Source: Candidatus Poribacteria bacterium (GTDB lineage Bacteria > Poribacteria > WGA-4E > WGA-3G). Taken from it: 64,000 bases of DNA. Location of the stretch: contig JAJDTM010000003.1 of the NCBI GenBank assembly GCA_022827185.1, positions 1 through 64,000 of the forward strand, in the 5' to 3' direction. Under the pieces are notes generated by a model. It was not told the origin of the DNA. It did not search any database and worked only from the letters and a program-made list of their open reading frames with translations. The first letter of the stretch is position 1. Each line of letters opens with the position of its first letter. Positions 53,346-61,821 of this stretch are shown here, piece after piece. A program made the translations under genes and the position numbers.

Positions 53346-54287
53346 ATGGCACAAGAATGGCATTCTACGCAACTCGAAATTGACGAAACCGAAGACCTCA
53401 TCGAAGCATGTTACGAGAACGGTTGGACAGACGGACTGCCCGTCGTTCCGCCGACACCTGAACGCGTTGAACGCATGCTCAGCGGGACAGATCGAGATCC
53501 AGATGAATTAATCGCTGCAGTTCCACCGAAATGGGGCAGAGCGACAGTCGAAAAGGTCGCAATCAACGCAGTCATGGCAGGCTGTAAACCGGCGTATCTT
53601 CCGCTTATCCTCACTGCAGTAGAGGCAATGACCAACGAGCAGTTCAACCTTCACGGCGTTCAAGTTACGACATCCCACGTTGGACCGATGCTCATTGTGA
53701 ACGGACCGATCCGGAAGCAGTTAGAAATCAACGATGGGTTCAATCTCTTCGGTCAAGGGCGGCGTGCAAATGCGACCATCGGTCGTGCGTTGCGGCTGGT
53801 TTGTACGAACATTGGCGGTGCGTTGCCCGGAGAACTCGACCGCGCTGCATTTGGACACGCAGGAAAATATACCTGTTGCATCGCTGAAAAAGAGGAGGTT
53901 AGCCCTTGGGATGCGATGCATGTTGACCGCGGATTCCAAGCGGACGATAGTACGGTCACCGTTTTCGCCGCCGCCGGTCCGCAAACCGTAAACGACCACG
54001 GGAGCAATACCGCTGAAGGTATCCTTAACACAATCTCTCAGAACATCGCTGCCCCCGGCAACAGCAGCGGCGAAACGCTTCTCGTCATCGGTGTTGAACA
54101 CGCAAAAACAATTTCTGAGGACGGCTTCAGCAAAACTGATGTTCGGCGTTACATCGCTGATACCACACAGCGATACTCGACAGAAGATCTATTGCTCATG
54201 GTGGCTGGTGGGCCCGCAGGTAGGTGGAGTATCGTCGTTCCCGGTTGGGGATCCCCCAGTTCCCGAGCCATTACGATAGCAGTGTAG
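53346..54287 (+). CDS. Conserved protein with GWTDGLPVVPPTPERV motif, unknown function
   Basis: 313 residues after AAAGGGAA. The motif WTDGLPVVPPTPERVERML near 28-46 and VEKVAINAVMAGCKPAYLPLIL near 69-90 define an uncharacterised family that I recall as neighbouring UGSC-type (seleno)proteins in other genomes; that link is a memory, not seen here. Central NGPIRKQLEINDGFNLFG and TNIGGALPGELDRAAFGH look like a substrate-binding core. The Cys residues (in MAGCKP, CTNIGG, YTCC) could be catalytic. No signal peptide. Confidence 0.7.
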   Translation: MAQEWHSTQLEIDETEDLIEACYENGWTDGLPVVPPTPERVERMLSGTDRDPDELIAAVPPKWGRATVEKVAINAVMAGCKPAYLPLILTAVEAMTNEQFNLHGVQVTTSHVGPMLIVNGPIRKQLEINDGFNLFGQGRRANATIGRALRLVCTNIGGALPGELDRAAFGHAGKYTCCIAEKEEVSPWDAMHVDRGFQADDSTVTVFAAAGPQTVNDHGSNTAEGILNTISQNIAAPGNSSGETLLVIGVEHAKTISEDGFSKTDVRRYIADTTQRYSTEDLLLMVAGGPAGRWSIVVPGWGSPSSRAITIAV

Positions 54288-54349
54288 ACGCTATCCAAAC
54301 CGAGACCCAGATTGTAAAATCCAGTTAGAATTTTTCGCTGAAAATATTT

Positions 54350-54378
54350 TTGCAAATCGGCAAAAAATGTGGTATCCT
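54350..54378 (+). promoter_or_regulatory. Promoter for the CBS/2-oxoacid oxidoreductase operon
   Basis: TTGCAA (54350-54355), 17-base spacer, TATCCT (54373-54378), about 65 bases before the first ATG. Confidence 0.6.
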
Positions 54379-54444
54379 TTTTAAGTAAAGAGGATAAGAA
54401 ACCGAAATCTGTTTTCTGACGTTACAACTAAAGGAATAGATACG

Positions 54445-54873
54445 ATGGACGCGAGAACGCTGTCTCTACCGATCAGCACCTTAGATTACAAACAACCTGC
54501 CACTGTCCCCGTCGGGTCACCTGTCTCCATTGTCATTGATATGATGCAAGAAGGAGGACGTGGGTGTGTTCTCGTCGTTGATGAGGATGAACAGTTGGTC
54601 GGCATTATTACGGAGCGAGATTTGCTGCAGCACGTCAGTGGACAGCGCGCCGCACCAGCGGAATTTAAGGTTGAGCAGGTCATGACCCCGGATCCGGAGG
54701 TGCTTCGTGCCAGTGATCCGATTGCTTTCGCATTAAACCTGATGCATCTCGGACGCTTCCGGCACGTCCCGCTCTGCGTCTGGGACGACCAAGACGAGGC
54801 GTATCCTATCGGCATAATCTCGACGCGTGATATTCTCGAACACATCGCTATATTCATAGAACATCAGGATTAG
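54445..54873 (+). CDS. CBS-domain pair protein
   Basis: 142 residues forming one tandem CBS module: VSIVIDMMQEGGRGCVLVVDEDEQLVGIITERDLL (first) and RASDPIAFALNLMHLGRFRHVPLC to IGIISTRDILEHI (second). CBS pairs bind adenosyl nucleotides (AMP/ATP/SAM). First in the operon that leads, with a second CBS pair, to the KorA/KorB genes, so it may regulate that enzyme by energy charge. Confidence 0.9.
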   Translation: MDARTLSLPISTLDYKQPATVPVGSPVSIVIDMMQEGGRGCVLVVDEDEQLVGIITERDLLQHVSGQRAAPAEFKVEQVMTPDPEVLRASDPIAFALNLMHLGRFRHVPLCVWDDQDEAYPIGIISTRDILEHIAIFIEHQD

Positions 54874-54884
54874 GAGGCGTAACC

Positions 54885-55418
54885 GTGCTGTATGACTTGG
54901 CAATTGACGAAGAATTAGAAAAGATGGACGAAGACGCTGGATTAAAAGCATGGCGCGCACATGAGATTCACGTTTCACTCAAAGATATAATGCGCCCTAT
55001 TGTCCCTATTGATATTGATTGTAGCACAAACGAAGCCATTGATATACTCCTTACGCATAAGATTGGCGCGGCCCCGGTCGTCGAAAACGGTTATCTTCGC
55101 GGGATTTTTAGTGAGCGAGATGTCCTCTACAAAATCCTTAACAAGCAGGTCGGCGATCTGGATGTTGTCAGTGTTAAAGAATTCATGATAGCAGACCCGC
55201 AAACAGCACGCCCGGAAGATTCCTTGAACACTGCTATTCTCTATATGGCACGCGGTCATTATCGGCACGTCCCGATCATTGATACAGAAAACCGGCCGAT
55301 CGGTATGGTCTCCATCCGGGATGCGATTTCTTACCTCGTTGAGGAATTTCCGAAAGAAATCCTAACGCTACCTCCGAGACCCATTCGAGATGCCTTTAAA
55401 GCACGCGAGGGTGCCTAA
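54885..55418 (+). CDS. CBS-domain pair protein
   Basis: 177 residues, GTG start at 54885 after AGGAGG. A short charged N-terminal segment precedes one CBS pair: VPIDIDCSTNEAIDILLTHKIGAAPVVENGYLRGIFSERDVLYKI and DSLNTAILYMARGHYRHVPIIDTENRPIGMVSIRDAISYL. Shares the ISTRD/SIRDA end with 54445-54873 and is probably its duplicate. Translation starts 11 bases after the first gene. Confidence 0.9.
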   Translation: MLYDLAIDEELEKMDEDAGLKAWRAHEIHVSLKDIMRPIVPIDIDCSTNEAIDILLTHKIGAAPVVENGYLRGIFSERDVLYKILNKQVGDLDVVSVKEFMIADPQTARPEDSLNTAILYMARGHYRHVPIIDTENRPIGMVSIRDAISYLVEEFPKEILTLPPRPIRDAFKAREGA

Positions 55419-55486
55419 ATGGATTTCAGATTTTATAGGCGCGTTCAGAGCGCGCGCACCTACCACACAAAAAGGAAGCAATTGTG

Positions 55487-57340
55487 ATGCGCAAGCCAGT
55501 AGAGCAAATCGAGGCAGCGACAATCTTATTTGCTGGCGATTCCGGCGATGGTTCACAGTCGATTGGCACACAAATGACAGAAACCACCGCCCTCATTGGT
55601 AACGATGTCGCGACCCTTCCTGATTATCCCGCTGAGATTCGCGCCCCCGCTGGGTCTTTAGCAGGTGTATCCGGGTTCCAACTCCATTTCTCAAGTGAAC
55701 AAATTCATACCCCTGGTGACCTCTGTGACGTACTCGTAGTAATGAACCCTGCGGCGTTAAAAATGCACCTCCACAAACTTAAACCGAACGGCATTCTTAT
55801 TGCAAATACTGATAATTTCGCGCGACGCAATCTACGCCTTGCAGGATATGAAAAAGACCCTCTCGAAAGCGATGCCCTTACAAAATACCAAGTCTTCCGT
55901 GTCGAATTAACACGACTCACGCGAAAAGCACTCGAAACAACGCAACTGAGTATGGGCGAAATTGATAGATGTAAAAACTTTTTCGCACTCGGTATGATCC
56001 TCTGGCTCTACAATCGTCCGATGGAATACACGATGAAGTGGATCAAAGCGAAATTCGCCCAAAAACCACAGTATATTGAGCCCAATATCCTTGCCCTTCG
56101 CGCGGGGAATACCTACTGTGATATGACTGAGCAATTCGCTGTCTCTTACGATGTCAAACCGGCACCTTTTGAACCCGGCACCTATCGGAACATCGAAGGC
56201 AATATGGCAACTGTACTTGGATTAGTCGCAGCGTCGCATCGATCTGAACTCCCGCTTGTTTATGGTAGTTACCCGATAACACCGGCAAGCGATATTCTCC
56301 ATGGACTCGCTAAATACCGGAATTTCGGTGTCGTCACCATGCAGATGGAAGATGAAATCGCCGCCGTTGGCGTTGCCATTGGTGCCGCATTTAGTGGCGC
56401 GCTCGGTGTCACTGGCAGTAGCGGCCCTGGTCTCGCCCTTAAGTCAGAAGCTATGAACCTCGCAATGATTGCGGAACTTCCGCTTGTAGTATGTAATATA
56501 CAACGCGCAGGCCCCTCAACAGGCATGCCGACGAAGACGGAACAGTCGGATCTTCTGCAGATGTTTTACGGTAGGAACGGAGAATCGCCTATCCCGATTG
56601 TCGCTTCCTCACGTCCGTTCGACTGTTTTGAATCCGTCTATGAGGCGTGCCGGATCGCAGTGAAATATAGAACACCGGTGATCTTCCTTTCCGACCTCTA
56701 TATCGGAATGGGTGCTGAACCGTGGCGGATCCCCAAAATCTCCGAATTACCAGAGATTAAACCGAGTTTTGCAGTCAGCGCAGACACCACTAACGGATTT
56801 GAACCGTATCTACGAGACCCAGAGACACTCGCGCGTCCGTGGGCAAAACCCGGTACCGCCGGTTTAGAGCATCGCATCGGTGGCTTAGAGAAATCCGATG
56901 TGACAGGACACGTCAGTTACGACTCTGAGAACCATGAGAAAATGGTAGAAATTCGAGCGGAAAAGGTGGCACGCATTGCCAATGACATTCCGCCTACTGA
57001 GATCTTTGGCGCACAGGAAGGCGAAATCCTCTTGCTCGGATGGGGCGGTACTTTCGGTGCACTCAGAACAACAGCAGAAAATTATGTTGCCGAAGGGCTT
57101 CCGATAGGGCATGTTCATCTCCGGCATCTCAATCCGTTTCCAAACGACTTAGGCGACATTCTACACAGATTCAAAAAAATATTAATTCCGGAACTCAATA
57201 GTGGACAACTCCTGCAACTCATCCGCGCCACCTATCTTATTGATGCGATCGGGCTTAACAAGGTCCAAGGACAACCCTTCCACGTTTTTGAGTTGCATGC
57301 CAAAATAGACGAAATACTTAAAGAGATGGAACACTTTTAG
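55487..57340 (+). CDS. korA: 2-oxoacid:ferredoxin oxidoreductase, fused gamma-alpha subunit (KorA-like)
   Basis: 617 residues from ATG 55487 (AAGGAA upstream; GTG at 55484 is alternative). N-terminal 1-190 is the gamma domain (ILFAGDSGDGSQSIGTQMTE near 14); residues 200-617 the alpha domain with YPITPASDIL near 264, GSSGPGLALKSEAM near 305 and GPSTGMPTKTEQSDL near 337. This type oxidises 2-oxoglutarate or a related 2-oxoacid to the CoA ester, passing electrons to ferredoxin. Paired with the beta subunit at 57369. Confidence 0.93.
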   Translation: MRKPVEQIEAATILFAGDSGDGSQSIGTQMTETTALIGNDVATLPDYPAEIRAPAGSLAGVSGFQLHFSSEQIHTPGDLCDVLVVMNPAALKMHLHKLKPNGILIANTDNFARRNLRLAGYEKDPLESDALTKYQVFRVELTRLTRKALETTQLSMGEIDRCKNFFALGMILWLYNRPMEYTMKWIKAKFAQKPQYIEPNILALRAGNTYCDMTEQFAVSYDVKPAPFEPGTYRNIEGNMATVLGLVAASHRSELPLVYGSYPITPASDILHGLAKYRNFGVVTMQMEDEIAAVGVAIGAAFSGALGVTGSSGPGLALKSEAMNLAMIAELPLVVCNIQRAGPSTGMPTKTEQSDLLQMFYGRNGESPIPIVASSRPFDCFESVYEACRIAVKYRTPVIFLSDLYIGMGAEPWRIPKISELPEIKPSFAVSADTTNGFEPYLRDPETLARPWAKPGTAGLEHRIGGLEKSDVTGHVSYDSENHEKMVEIRAEKVARIANDIPPTEIFGAQEGEILLLGWGGTFGALRTTAENYVAEGLPIGHVHLRHLNPFPNDLGDILHRFKKILIPELNSGQLLQLIRATYLIDAIGLNKVQGQPFHVFELHAKIDEILKEMEHF

Positions 57341-57368
57341 CGTCAAACGCCAAAGGCGGTAAAATATC

Positions 57369-58421
57369 ATGAAAAGGAAAAGAACTTCACGGATTCCGGT
57401 CGGTGCCCCGACCCTCACGAAAAATGATTTCAAATCCGACCAAGATGTACGCTGGTGTCCAAGCTGCGGTGACTATTCTATTCTTGCGCAGACGCAGCGC
57501 ATTTTACCTGAACTCGGCATCCCGAAAGAGAATGTGGTCTTTATCTCTGGCATCGGGTGTTCAAGTCGATTCCCGTACTATATGAACACCTATGGCTTCC
57601 ATACCATTCACGGTAGAGCACCGACGATCGCCTCCGGTGTAAAAATGGCGAACCCTGACCTCTCTGTGTGGGTTATCACGGGGGATGGCGATGCGCTCTC
57701 AATCGGCGGTAACCATTTCATCCATTTAATGCGCCGCAATTTCGACATCAACGTGTTGCTATTCAACAACCGTATCTACGGACTCACGAAGGGACAATAC
57801 TCGCCGACATCCGAGCGCGGTACAAAGAGCAGTTCCACCCCACTTGGGTCCTTGTCCTTGGATACCCCCTTTAATCCGATTAGCCTCGCTTTGGCTTCAG
57901 GTGCCACGTTCGTCGCGCGCTCAGTAGACATTCACTTGGATCATTTGCGTCCGATGCTTAAGGCTGCTTTTGAGCATAAAGGCACCTCTTTCATCGAGAT
58001 TTACCAAAATTGCCATATCTTTAACGACGATACCTTTATACTACAAAGAGAAAAAGAACATAAGACTGATCATACGGTGCTACTCGAACACGGTGAACCC
58101 CTCGTTTTCGGGACAGAACGCGATAAGGGGATTCGGCTCAACGGTTTCCAACCCGAAGTTGTAGATACCACAAACGGTGAATATACTACCGAAGATCTGA
58201 TTGTACACGATCAGTATGCTGAGGATACGACGTTGGCGAATTTCCTCGCGGGGATGAGCGACACGCCCGACATGCCGCATCCGATGGGTATCTTCCGCAG
58301 TGTCCGGCATCCGTGCTACGAAGATCTTATGACGAACCAGATCCGAACCGCAAAAGAACGCACAGGTGACGGTGACCTTGAGGCACTCCTCAATGATGGC
58401 GAAACGTGGACTGTGTCATAG
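57369..58421 (+). CDS. korB: 2-oxoacid:ferredoxin oxidoreductase, beta subunit (KorB-like)
   Basis: 350 residues. TPP-binding motif GDGDALSIGGNHFI near 101-114, the Fe4S4 cysteines CPSCGD near 31-36 plus GIGCSSR near 64, and FNNRIYGLTKGQYSPT. Forms the catalytic half with KorA; TPP, CoA and ferredoxin are used. The 29-base gap keeps it in one operon. The substrate (2-oxoglutarate versus pyruvate) is not certain; the GQYSPTSE loop favours 2-oxoglutarate. Confidence 0.93.
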   Translation: MKRKRTSRIPVGAPTLTKNDFKSDQDVRWCPSCGDYSILAQTQRILPELGIPKENVVFISGIGCSSRFPYYMNTYGFHTIHGRAPTIASGVKMANPDLSVWVITGDGDALSIGGNHFIHLMRRNFDINVLLFNNRIYGLTKGQYSPTSERGTKSSSTPLGSLSLDTPFNPISLALASGATFVARSVDIHLDHLRPMLKAAFEHKGTSFIEIYQNCHIFNDDTFILQREKEHKTDHTVLLEHGEPLVFGTERDKGIRLNGFQPEVVDTTNGEYTTEDLIVHDQYAEDTTLANFLAGMSDTPDMPHPMGIFRSVRHPCYEDLMTNQIRTAKERTGDGDLEALLNDGETWTVS

Positions 58422-58439
58422 TATCATAGGATCCCGACC

Positions 58440-59213
58440 ATGAAGATTTATATTCTCACCGACTTAGAAGGGGTTGCGATGGTATCCCGCTTCAGTCAAA
58501 CCCGTGAAGAAGGTCCCCAGAAACAGGCAGCCATGAGATTACTGACGCAGGAGATAAACGCTGCCGTTGACGGCATCCTTGATGCGAATGCGGACGCGGA
58601 AATCGTGGTTTGGGATGGACACGGGACTGGCGGGATTGATGTGCTTGACTTTCACCCGGAGGCGAAACTCATTGCGCGGGGACCGATTCGTCCGCCCTAC
58701 TATCTTGATGAAACTTATGATGCGCTCTTTTTCGTAGGACAACACGCCATGGCTGGCACACCCAACGCGCCGTTGAGTCATACCTATTCTTCTTTGTCAA
58801 TTGAGTACTACAAACTCAACGACGAAATGATCGGAGAATTCGGGTGCCGTGCAGCGTTGGCAGGCACTTTCGATGTCCCAACGGTTTTCATTTCCGGCGA
58901 CGATAAAGCGGTCGCAGAAGCGAAGCAACTTATCCCCGACATTTATGGCGTCGAAACCAAACAAGGACTTGGACAGGAGCTGGCACTGCATCTATCACCA
59001 CAACGGTCGCGAGAACTGATTCAAGAGACCGCCGCGACGGCTTGCCGAAATATCGCCGAGATCCCACCATTCAAAATTGATCCACCTTATACATTTGAAG
59101 TCCGGGTACTTGAGGGTAAATCCATTGATGGGTACCTGAAACGCGGCGCAGTGAAGATTGATGCTCGCACTGTCAGCTGGCAGAGTGATGACCTTTGCGC
59201 CTTGTCTATTTAA
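58440..59213 (+). CDS. M55-family D-aminopeptidase (DppA-like)
   Basis: 257 residues. LTDLEGVAM (Asp8, Glu10), DGHGTGG near 59-65, FVGQHAMAGT near 99-108 and SLSIEYYKLND with GEFG near 132-137 match the zinc-binding pattern of DppA-type aminopeptidases. They release N-terminal D-amino acids from small peptides. Last gene of the CBS-Kor operon, 18 bases from korB; an odd partner for a 2-oxoacid oxidoreductase. Confidence 0.85.
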   Translation: MKIYILTDLEGVAMVSRFSQTREEGPQKQAAMRLLTQEINAAVDGILDANADAEIVVWDGHGTGGIDVLDFHPEAKLIARGPIRPPYYLDETYDALFFVGQHAMAGTPNAPLSHTYSSLSIEYYKLNDEMIGEFGCRAALAGTFDVPTVFISGDDKAVAEAKQLIPDIYGVETKQGLGQELALHLSPQRSRELIQETAATACRNIAEIPPFKIDPPYTFEVRVLEGKSIDGYLKRGAVKIDARTVSWQSDDLCALSI

Positions 59214-59576
59214 CCCTCTGCAGAACCCTTCGGTTTCCCATTTTTTTAGCCTTACCGCAGTCTTCGCTAGCGGCGTTTGCTGAAGTTTAAGGAAATATTT
59301 GCCTGAAAATAGACAACCCTCCCTGAAAACTACATACCTTTACTTTCCTTGAAAATGATATTGACAAATTCACCGATAAACTGTATAATCTAATCAATTT
59401 TAGGACTTACGCAAATTTACTTCCGCTGCCGGTGCAGTTTGCAACAATAGTTTCTGGGAAGACAGCAAGGCATATTAGGAAATCTCACACTTATAGTCGT
59501 GTAGTATGTGTAAGTACCATAGTCCTGGAACAGTAGCGTTTTTGAAAATAAATACTGCATAGTAAGGAGACGCCAA
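59214..59576. other. Intergenic stretch with promoter and MITE end
   Basis: Holds the perfect promoter 59361-59389, then AGGACTTACGCA (59402-59413, a lone MITE left end), and, near 59520, TGTGTAAGTACCATAGTCCT, which may be a decayed right end. The first 140 bases show nothing else. Confidence 0.6.
59361..59389 (+). promoter_or_regulatory. Perfect consensus promoter for the LamG gene
   Basis: TTGACA (59361-59366), 17-base spacer, TATAAT (59384-59389). The start codon is 188 bases further, leaving a leader of about 180 nt that contains the MITE end. Confidence 0.8.
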
Positions 59577-60416
59577 ATGAAAACTTCTTTTATGTTCAGA
59601 TTTTTAATGTTAATCCTAATGCTGACTGGAGCAGTGGTGACATGCCACGCGCAAAGTGTCAGTGACGCAGACCTTGTTATCTACTATAGCTTCAACGATG
59701 ACACCTTGAAAGGAGATGATGTTGTTGATGCGTCTGGCAACGGGAATGACGGTTTCCTCCACGGCGATGATTTGCAGATCGTGTCAGGTAAAGTGGGAGG
59801 CAGTATGCATCTCCCGGGGAATGCCGCCCAATACATTTCGGTGCGGGAGCACATGTATGCAGAACCGTTCGCGGAGATAACCCTCGCCGTTTGGGTTAAG
59901 ACGAGCGTCCGAGGGATGGTCGCTTCGTGGGATCGGAGTGAATTCTTCCGTTTCGCTGTTGGTGATGACGTGGGCGGAAACAACGGAACAACCTTCGTCG
60001 CTTTTGACACCTGCTGCCCGTGTTGTCATGACTGGTTCGGCAAAACAGATGTCGCCGATGATGAGTGGCACCATATCGCCGCAACGTTTGATGGAAAAAT
60101 GAAACGTATCTATGTTGATGGGAAGTTAGATGACCAAATTGAGGCACCGGCAGAAGTTATCGGTGCGGGACAAGCACGGTTCGGGTTTATCGGCATCGGC
60201 TCAGAGGCAGGCGCGTTTGATGCTAATGTGGGACCTACATGGGCATATAACGGGCTGCTCGACGAGTTCTTGCTGTTCCATCGACCGCTCAGTGCAGATG
60301 AGATTGCACATCTCGCCACGGGTCCTGACGATCCGTTTGTCGATGCAACGACCAGCGTTGATCCGGCTGACAAACTCAGCACAACATGGGGTAGCCTGAA
60401 GTCTACTTACAAGTAA
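59577..60416 (+). CDS. Secreted LamG/concanavalin-A-like protein
   Basis: 279 residues after AAGGAG. Signal peptide 1-25 (cleavage after CHAQS). LamG jelly roll: DLVIYYSFNDDTLKGDDVVDASGNGNDG near 30-57, ITLAVWVKTS, DEWHHIAATFDGKMKRIYVDGK near 165, DEFLLFHRPLSADEIAHLATG at the end of the domain. The tail KLSTTWGSLKSTYK resembles that of 13915-14694. A Cys-pair (TCCPCC) near 144 may form disulphides. Likely surface or matrix protein binding carbohydrate. Confidence 0.85.
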   Translation: MKTSFMFRFLMLILMLTGAVVTCHAQSVSDADLVIYYSFNDDTLKGDDVVDASGNGNDGFLHGDDLQIVSGKVGGSMHLPGNAAQYISVREHMYAEPFAEITLAVWVKTSVRGMVASWDRSEFFRFAVGDDVGGNNGTTFVAFDTCCPCCHDWFGKTDVADDEWHHIAATFDGKMKRIYVDGKLDDQIEAPAEVIGAGQARFGFIGIGSEAGAFDANVGPTWAYNGLLDEFLLFHRPLSADEIAHLATGPDDPFVDATTSVDPADKLSTTWGSLKSTYK

Positions 60417-60445
60417 AGTTCAACGTTTTTGTAAATCTATAGTTT

Positions 60446-60530
60446 AATTGAGGGTGGTACATAATTGTTCGGTGTAGATTCCGTTCACATTCGGAAACTG
60501 CTCTGATTTATGAACCACCCTTAATCAATT
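60446..60530. repeat. 85-bp inverted repeat element
   Basis: Left arm AATTGAGGGTGGTACATAA (60446-60464) and right arm TTATGAACCACCCTTAATCAATT (60508-60530) are inverted repeats with one mismatch and a 4-base insertion in the right arm. It lies right after the LamG stop and may work as a terminator, or be another MITE. Confidence 0.6.
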
Positions 60531-60594
60531 ACGCAAATCTGCGATGCAGACAATAGAGACAAAACCAAATCTCCCCAGATAACTGCCCTTTCCC

Positions 60595-60624
60595 TTGACT
60601 TTACTCTCCCGATTCTGGTATTCT
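60595..60624 (+). promoter_or_regulatory. Promoter for the alcohol dehydrogenase gene
   Basis: TTGACT (60595-60600), 18-base spacer, TATTCT (60619-60624). Confidence 0.55.
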
Positions 60625-60699
60625 TTTATAGAATTATTATACGCTATGATCTTCGACCGGCGTGCCCAACACGCGCGCCATATTATATCGGATTCATAT

Positions 60700-61821
60700 A
60701 TGGAAACTTTTGATTGTGAACTGAAACAACAGGTTATCTTCGGTGATAACACGATTGAAAGGCTCGGCGAGTTGACGCGCTCACTTGGCGGTAGCCGGGT
60801 TCTCCTCGCGACAGATCCGGGTATCGAAAAAGTGGGTATCCTCGCGAGAGCTGTCTCAGCGTTGCAAAGCGAACGGATCGCCGCCTATGTTTATGCCGAT
60901 GTCACGTCCAATCCGACAACGGAGAATGTCGAAGCCGCCGTTGAAGTTGCAAAAACCAACGCGCCGATAGACTTCATCATCGGACTTGGTGGCGGCAGCC
61001 CGATGGATTGTGCGAAAGGCGCGAACTTCCTCCTCACAAACGGCGGTAAGATGGAGGACTATTGGGGCACGAACAAGGCGACAGAACCGATGCTGCCTTC
61101 TATCGGTGTCCCGACAACCATAGGTACCGGTAGTGAGGCACAGTCCTTCGCGCTCATCTCACAGGCAGACACACACATCAAAATGGCGTGTGGCGATAAA
61201 AAGGCGCGATTTGACACTGTAATTTTGGATGGAACGCTTACCAAAACCTTACCGAGACCGATTGCAGCAATTACCGCAATAGACGCGATTGCACACGCCG
61301 TTGAAAGTTATGTCTCAACTCGACACAACCTGATGTCGCAGATGTTTGCACGGCACGCATGGAAATTGTTAGATGCTCACTTTGAGGCATCGCTTGGACC
61401 TAACAGTTCCACATCACGCAGCAAAATGCTCTTCGGTGCCTACCTCGCCGGGCTTGCGATTGAAAATTCAATGCTCGGTGCCGCACACGCTTGTGCCAAC
61501 CCGTTGACAGCAAGATATGATGTCATCCACGGTGTCGCTGTCGCGTTGATGTTACCGCATGTTATCCGATTCAATAGCACCGTCGTAGGAGAAGCGTATC
61601 ACGAACTGTACGCAGATGGAGATATCGCGGATAGAATTACAGCACTCAAGCAGATTGGTAATTTACCGAACAGACTTCGGGATTATCCTGTCCAATACTC
61701 GATCGGAACAGCGGATATACCGACGTTGGCAAAGGAGGCGGCGGCGCAATGGACAGCACAGTTCAACCCGCGTCCTTTGGATATTGGCGACTTTATGAGG
61801 TTTTATGAACAGGTTTATTGA
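60700..61821 (+). CDS. Iron-containing alcohol dehydrogenase family protein
   Basis: 373 residues from ATG 60700; the open frame begins earlier with TTG at 60595, inside the promoter, so is rejected. NAD-binding GLGGGSPMDCAKG near 97-109, GTGSEAQSFA near 145, and metal ligands in DAIAHAVESYVST near 195 and HGVAVALMLPHVIRFN near 280. Reduces or oxidises an alcohol/aldehyde with a ferrous iron. Overlaps the PQQ-propeller gene by 17 bases. Confidence 0.9.
   Translation: METFDCELKQQVIFGDNTIERLGELTRSLGGSRVLLATDPGIEKVGILARAVSALQSERIAAYVYADVTSNPTTENVEAAVEVAKTNAPIDFIIGLGGGSPMDCAKGANFLLTNGGKMEDYWGTNKATEPMLPSIGVPTTIGTGSEAQSFALISQADTHIKMACGDKKARFDTVILDGTLTKTLPRPIAAITAIDAIAHAVESYVSTRHNLMSQMFARHAWKLLDAHFEASLGPNSSTSRSKMLFGAYLAGLAIENSMLGAAHACANPLTARYDVIHGVAVALMLPHVIRFNSTVVGEAYHELYADGDIADRITALKQIGNLPNRLRDYPVQYSIGTADIPTLAKEAAAQWTAQFNPRPLDIGDFMRFYEQVY

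Noticed and set aside
60595..60699. 35-residue N-terminal extension of the iron alcohol dehydrogenase
   Set aside because: Starts with TTG inside the -35 of a good promoter; the family starts near METFDCEL.
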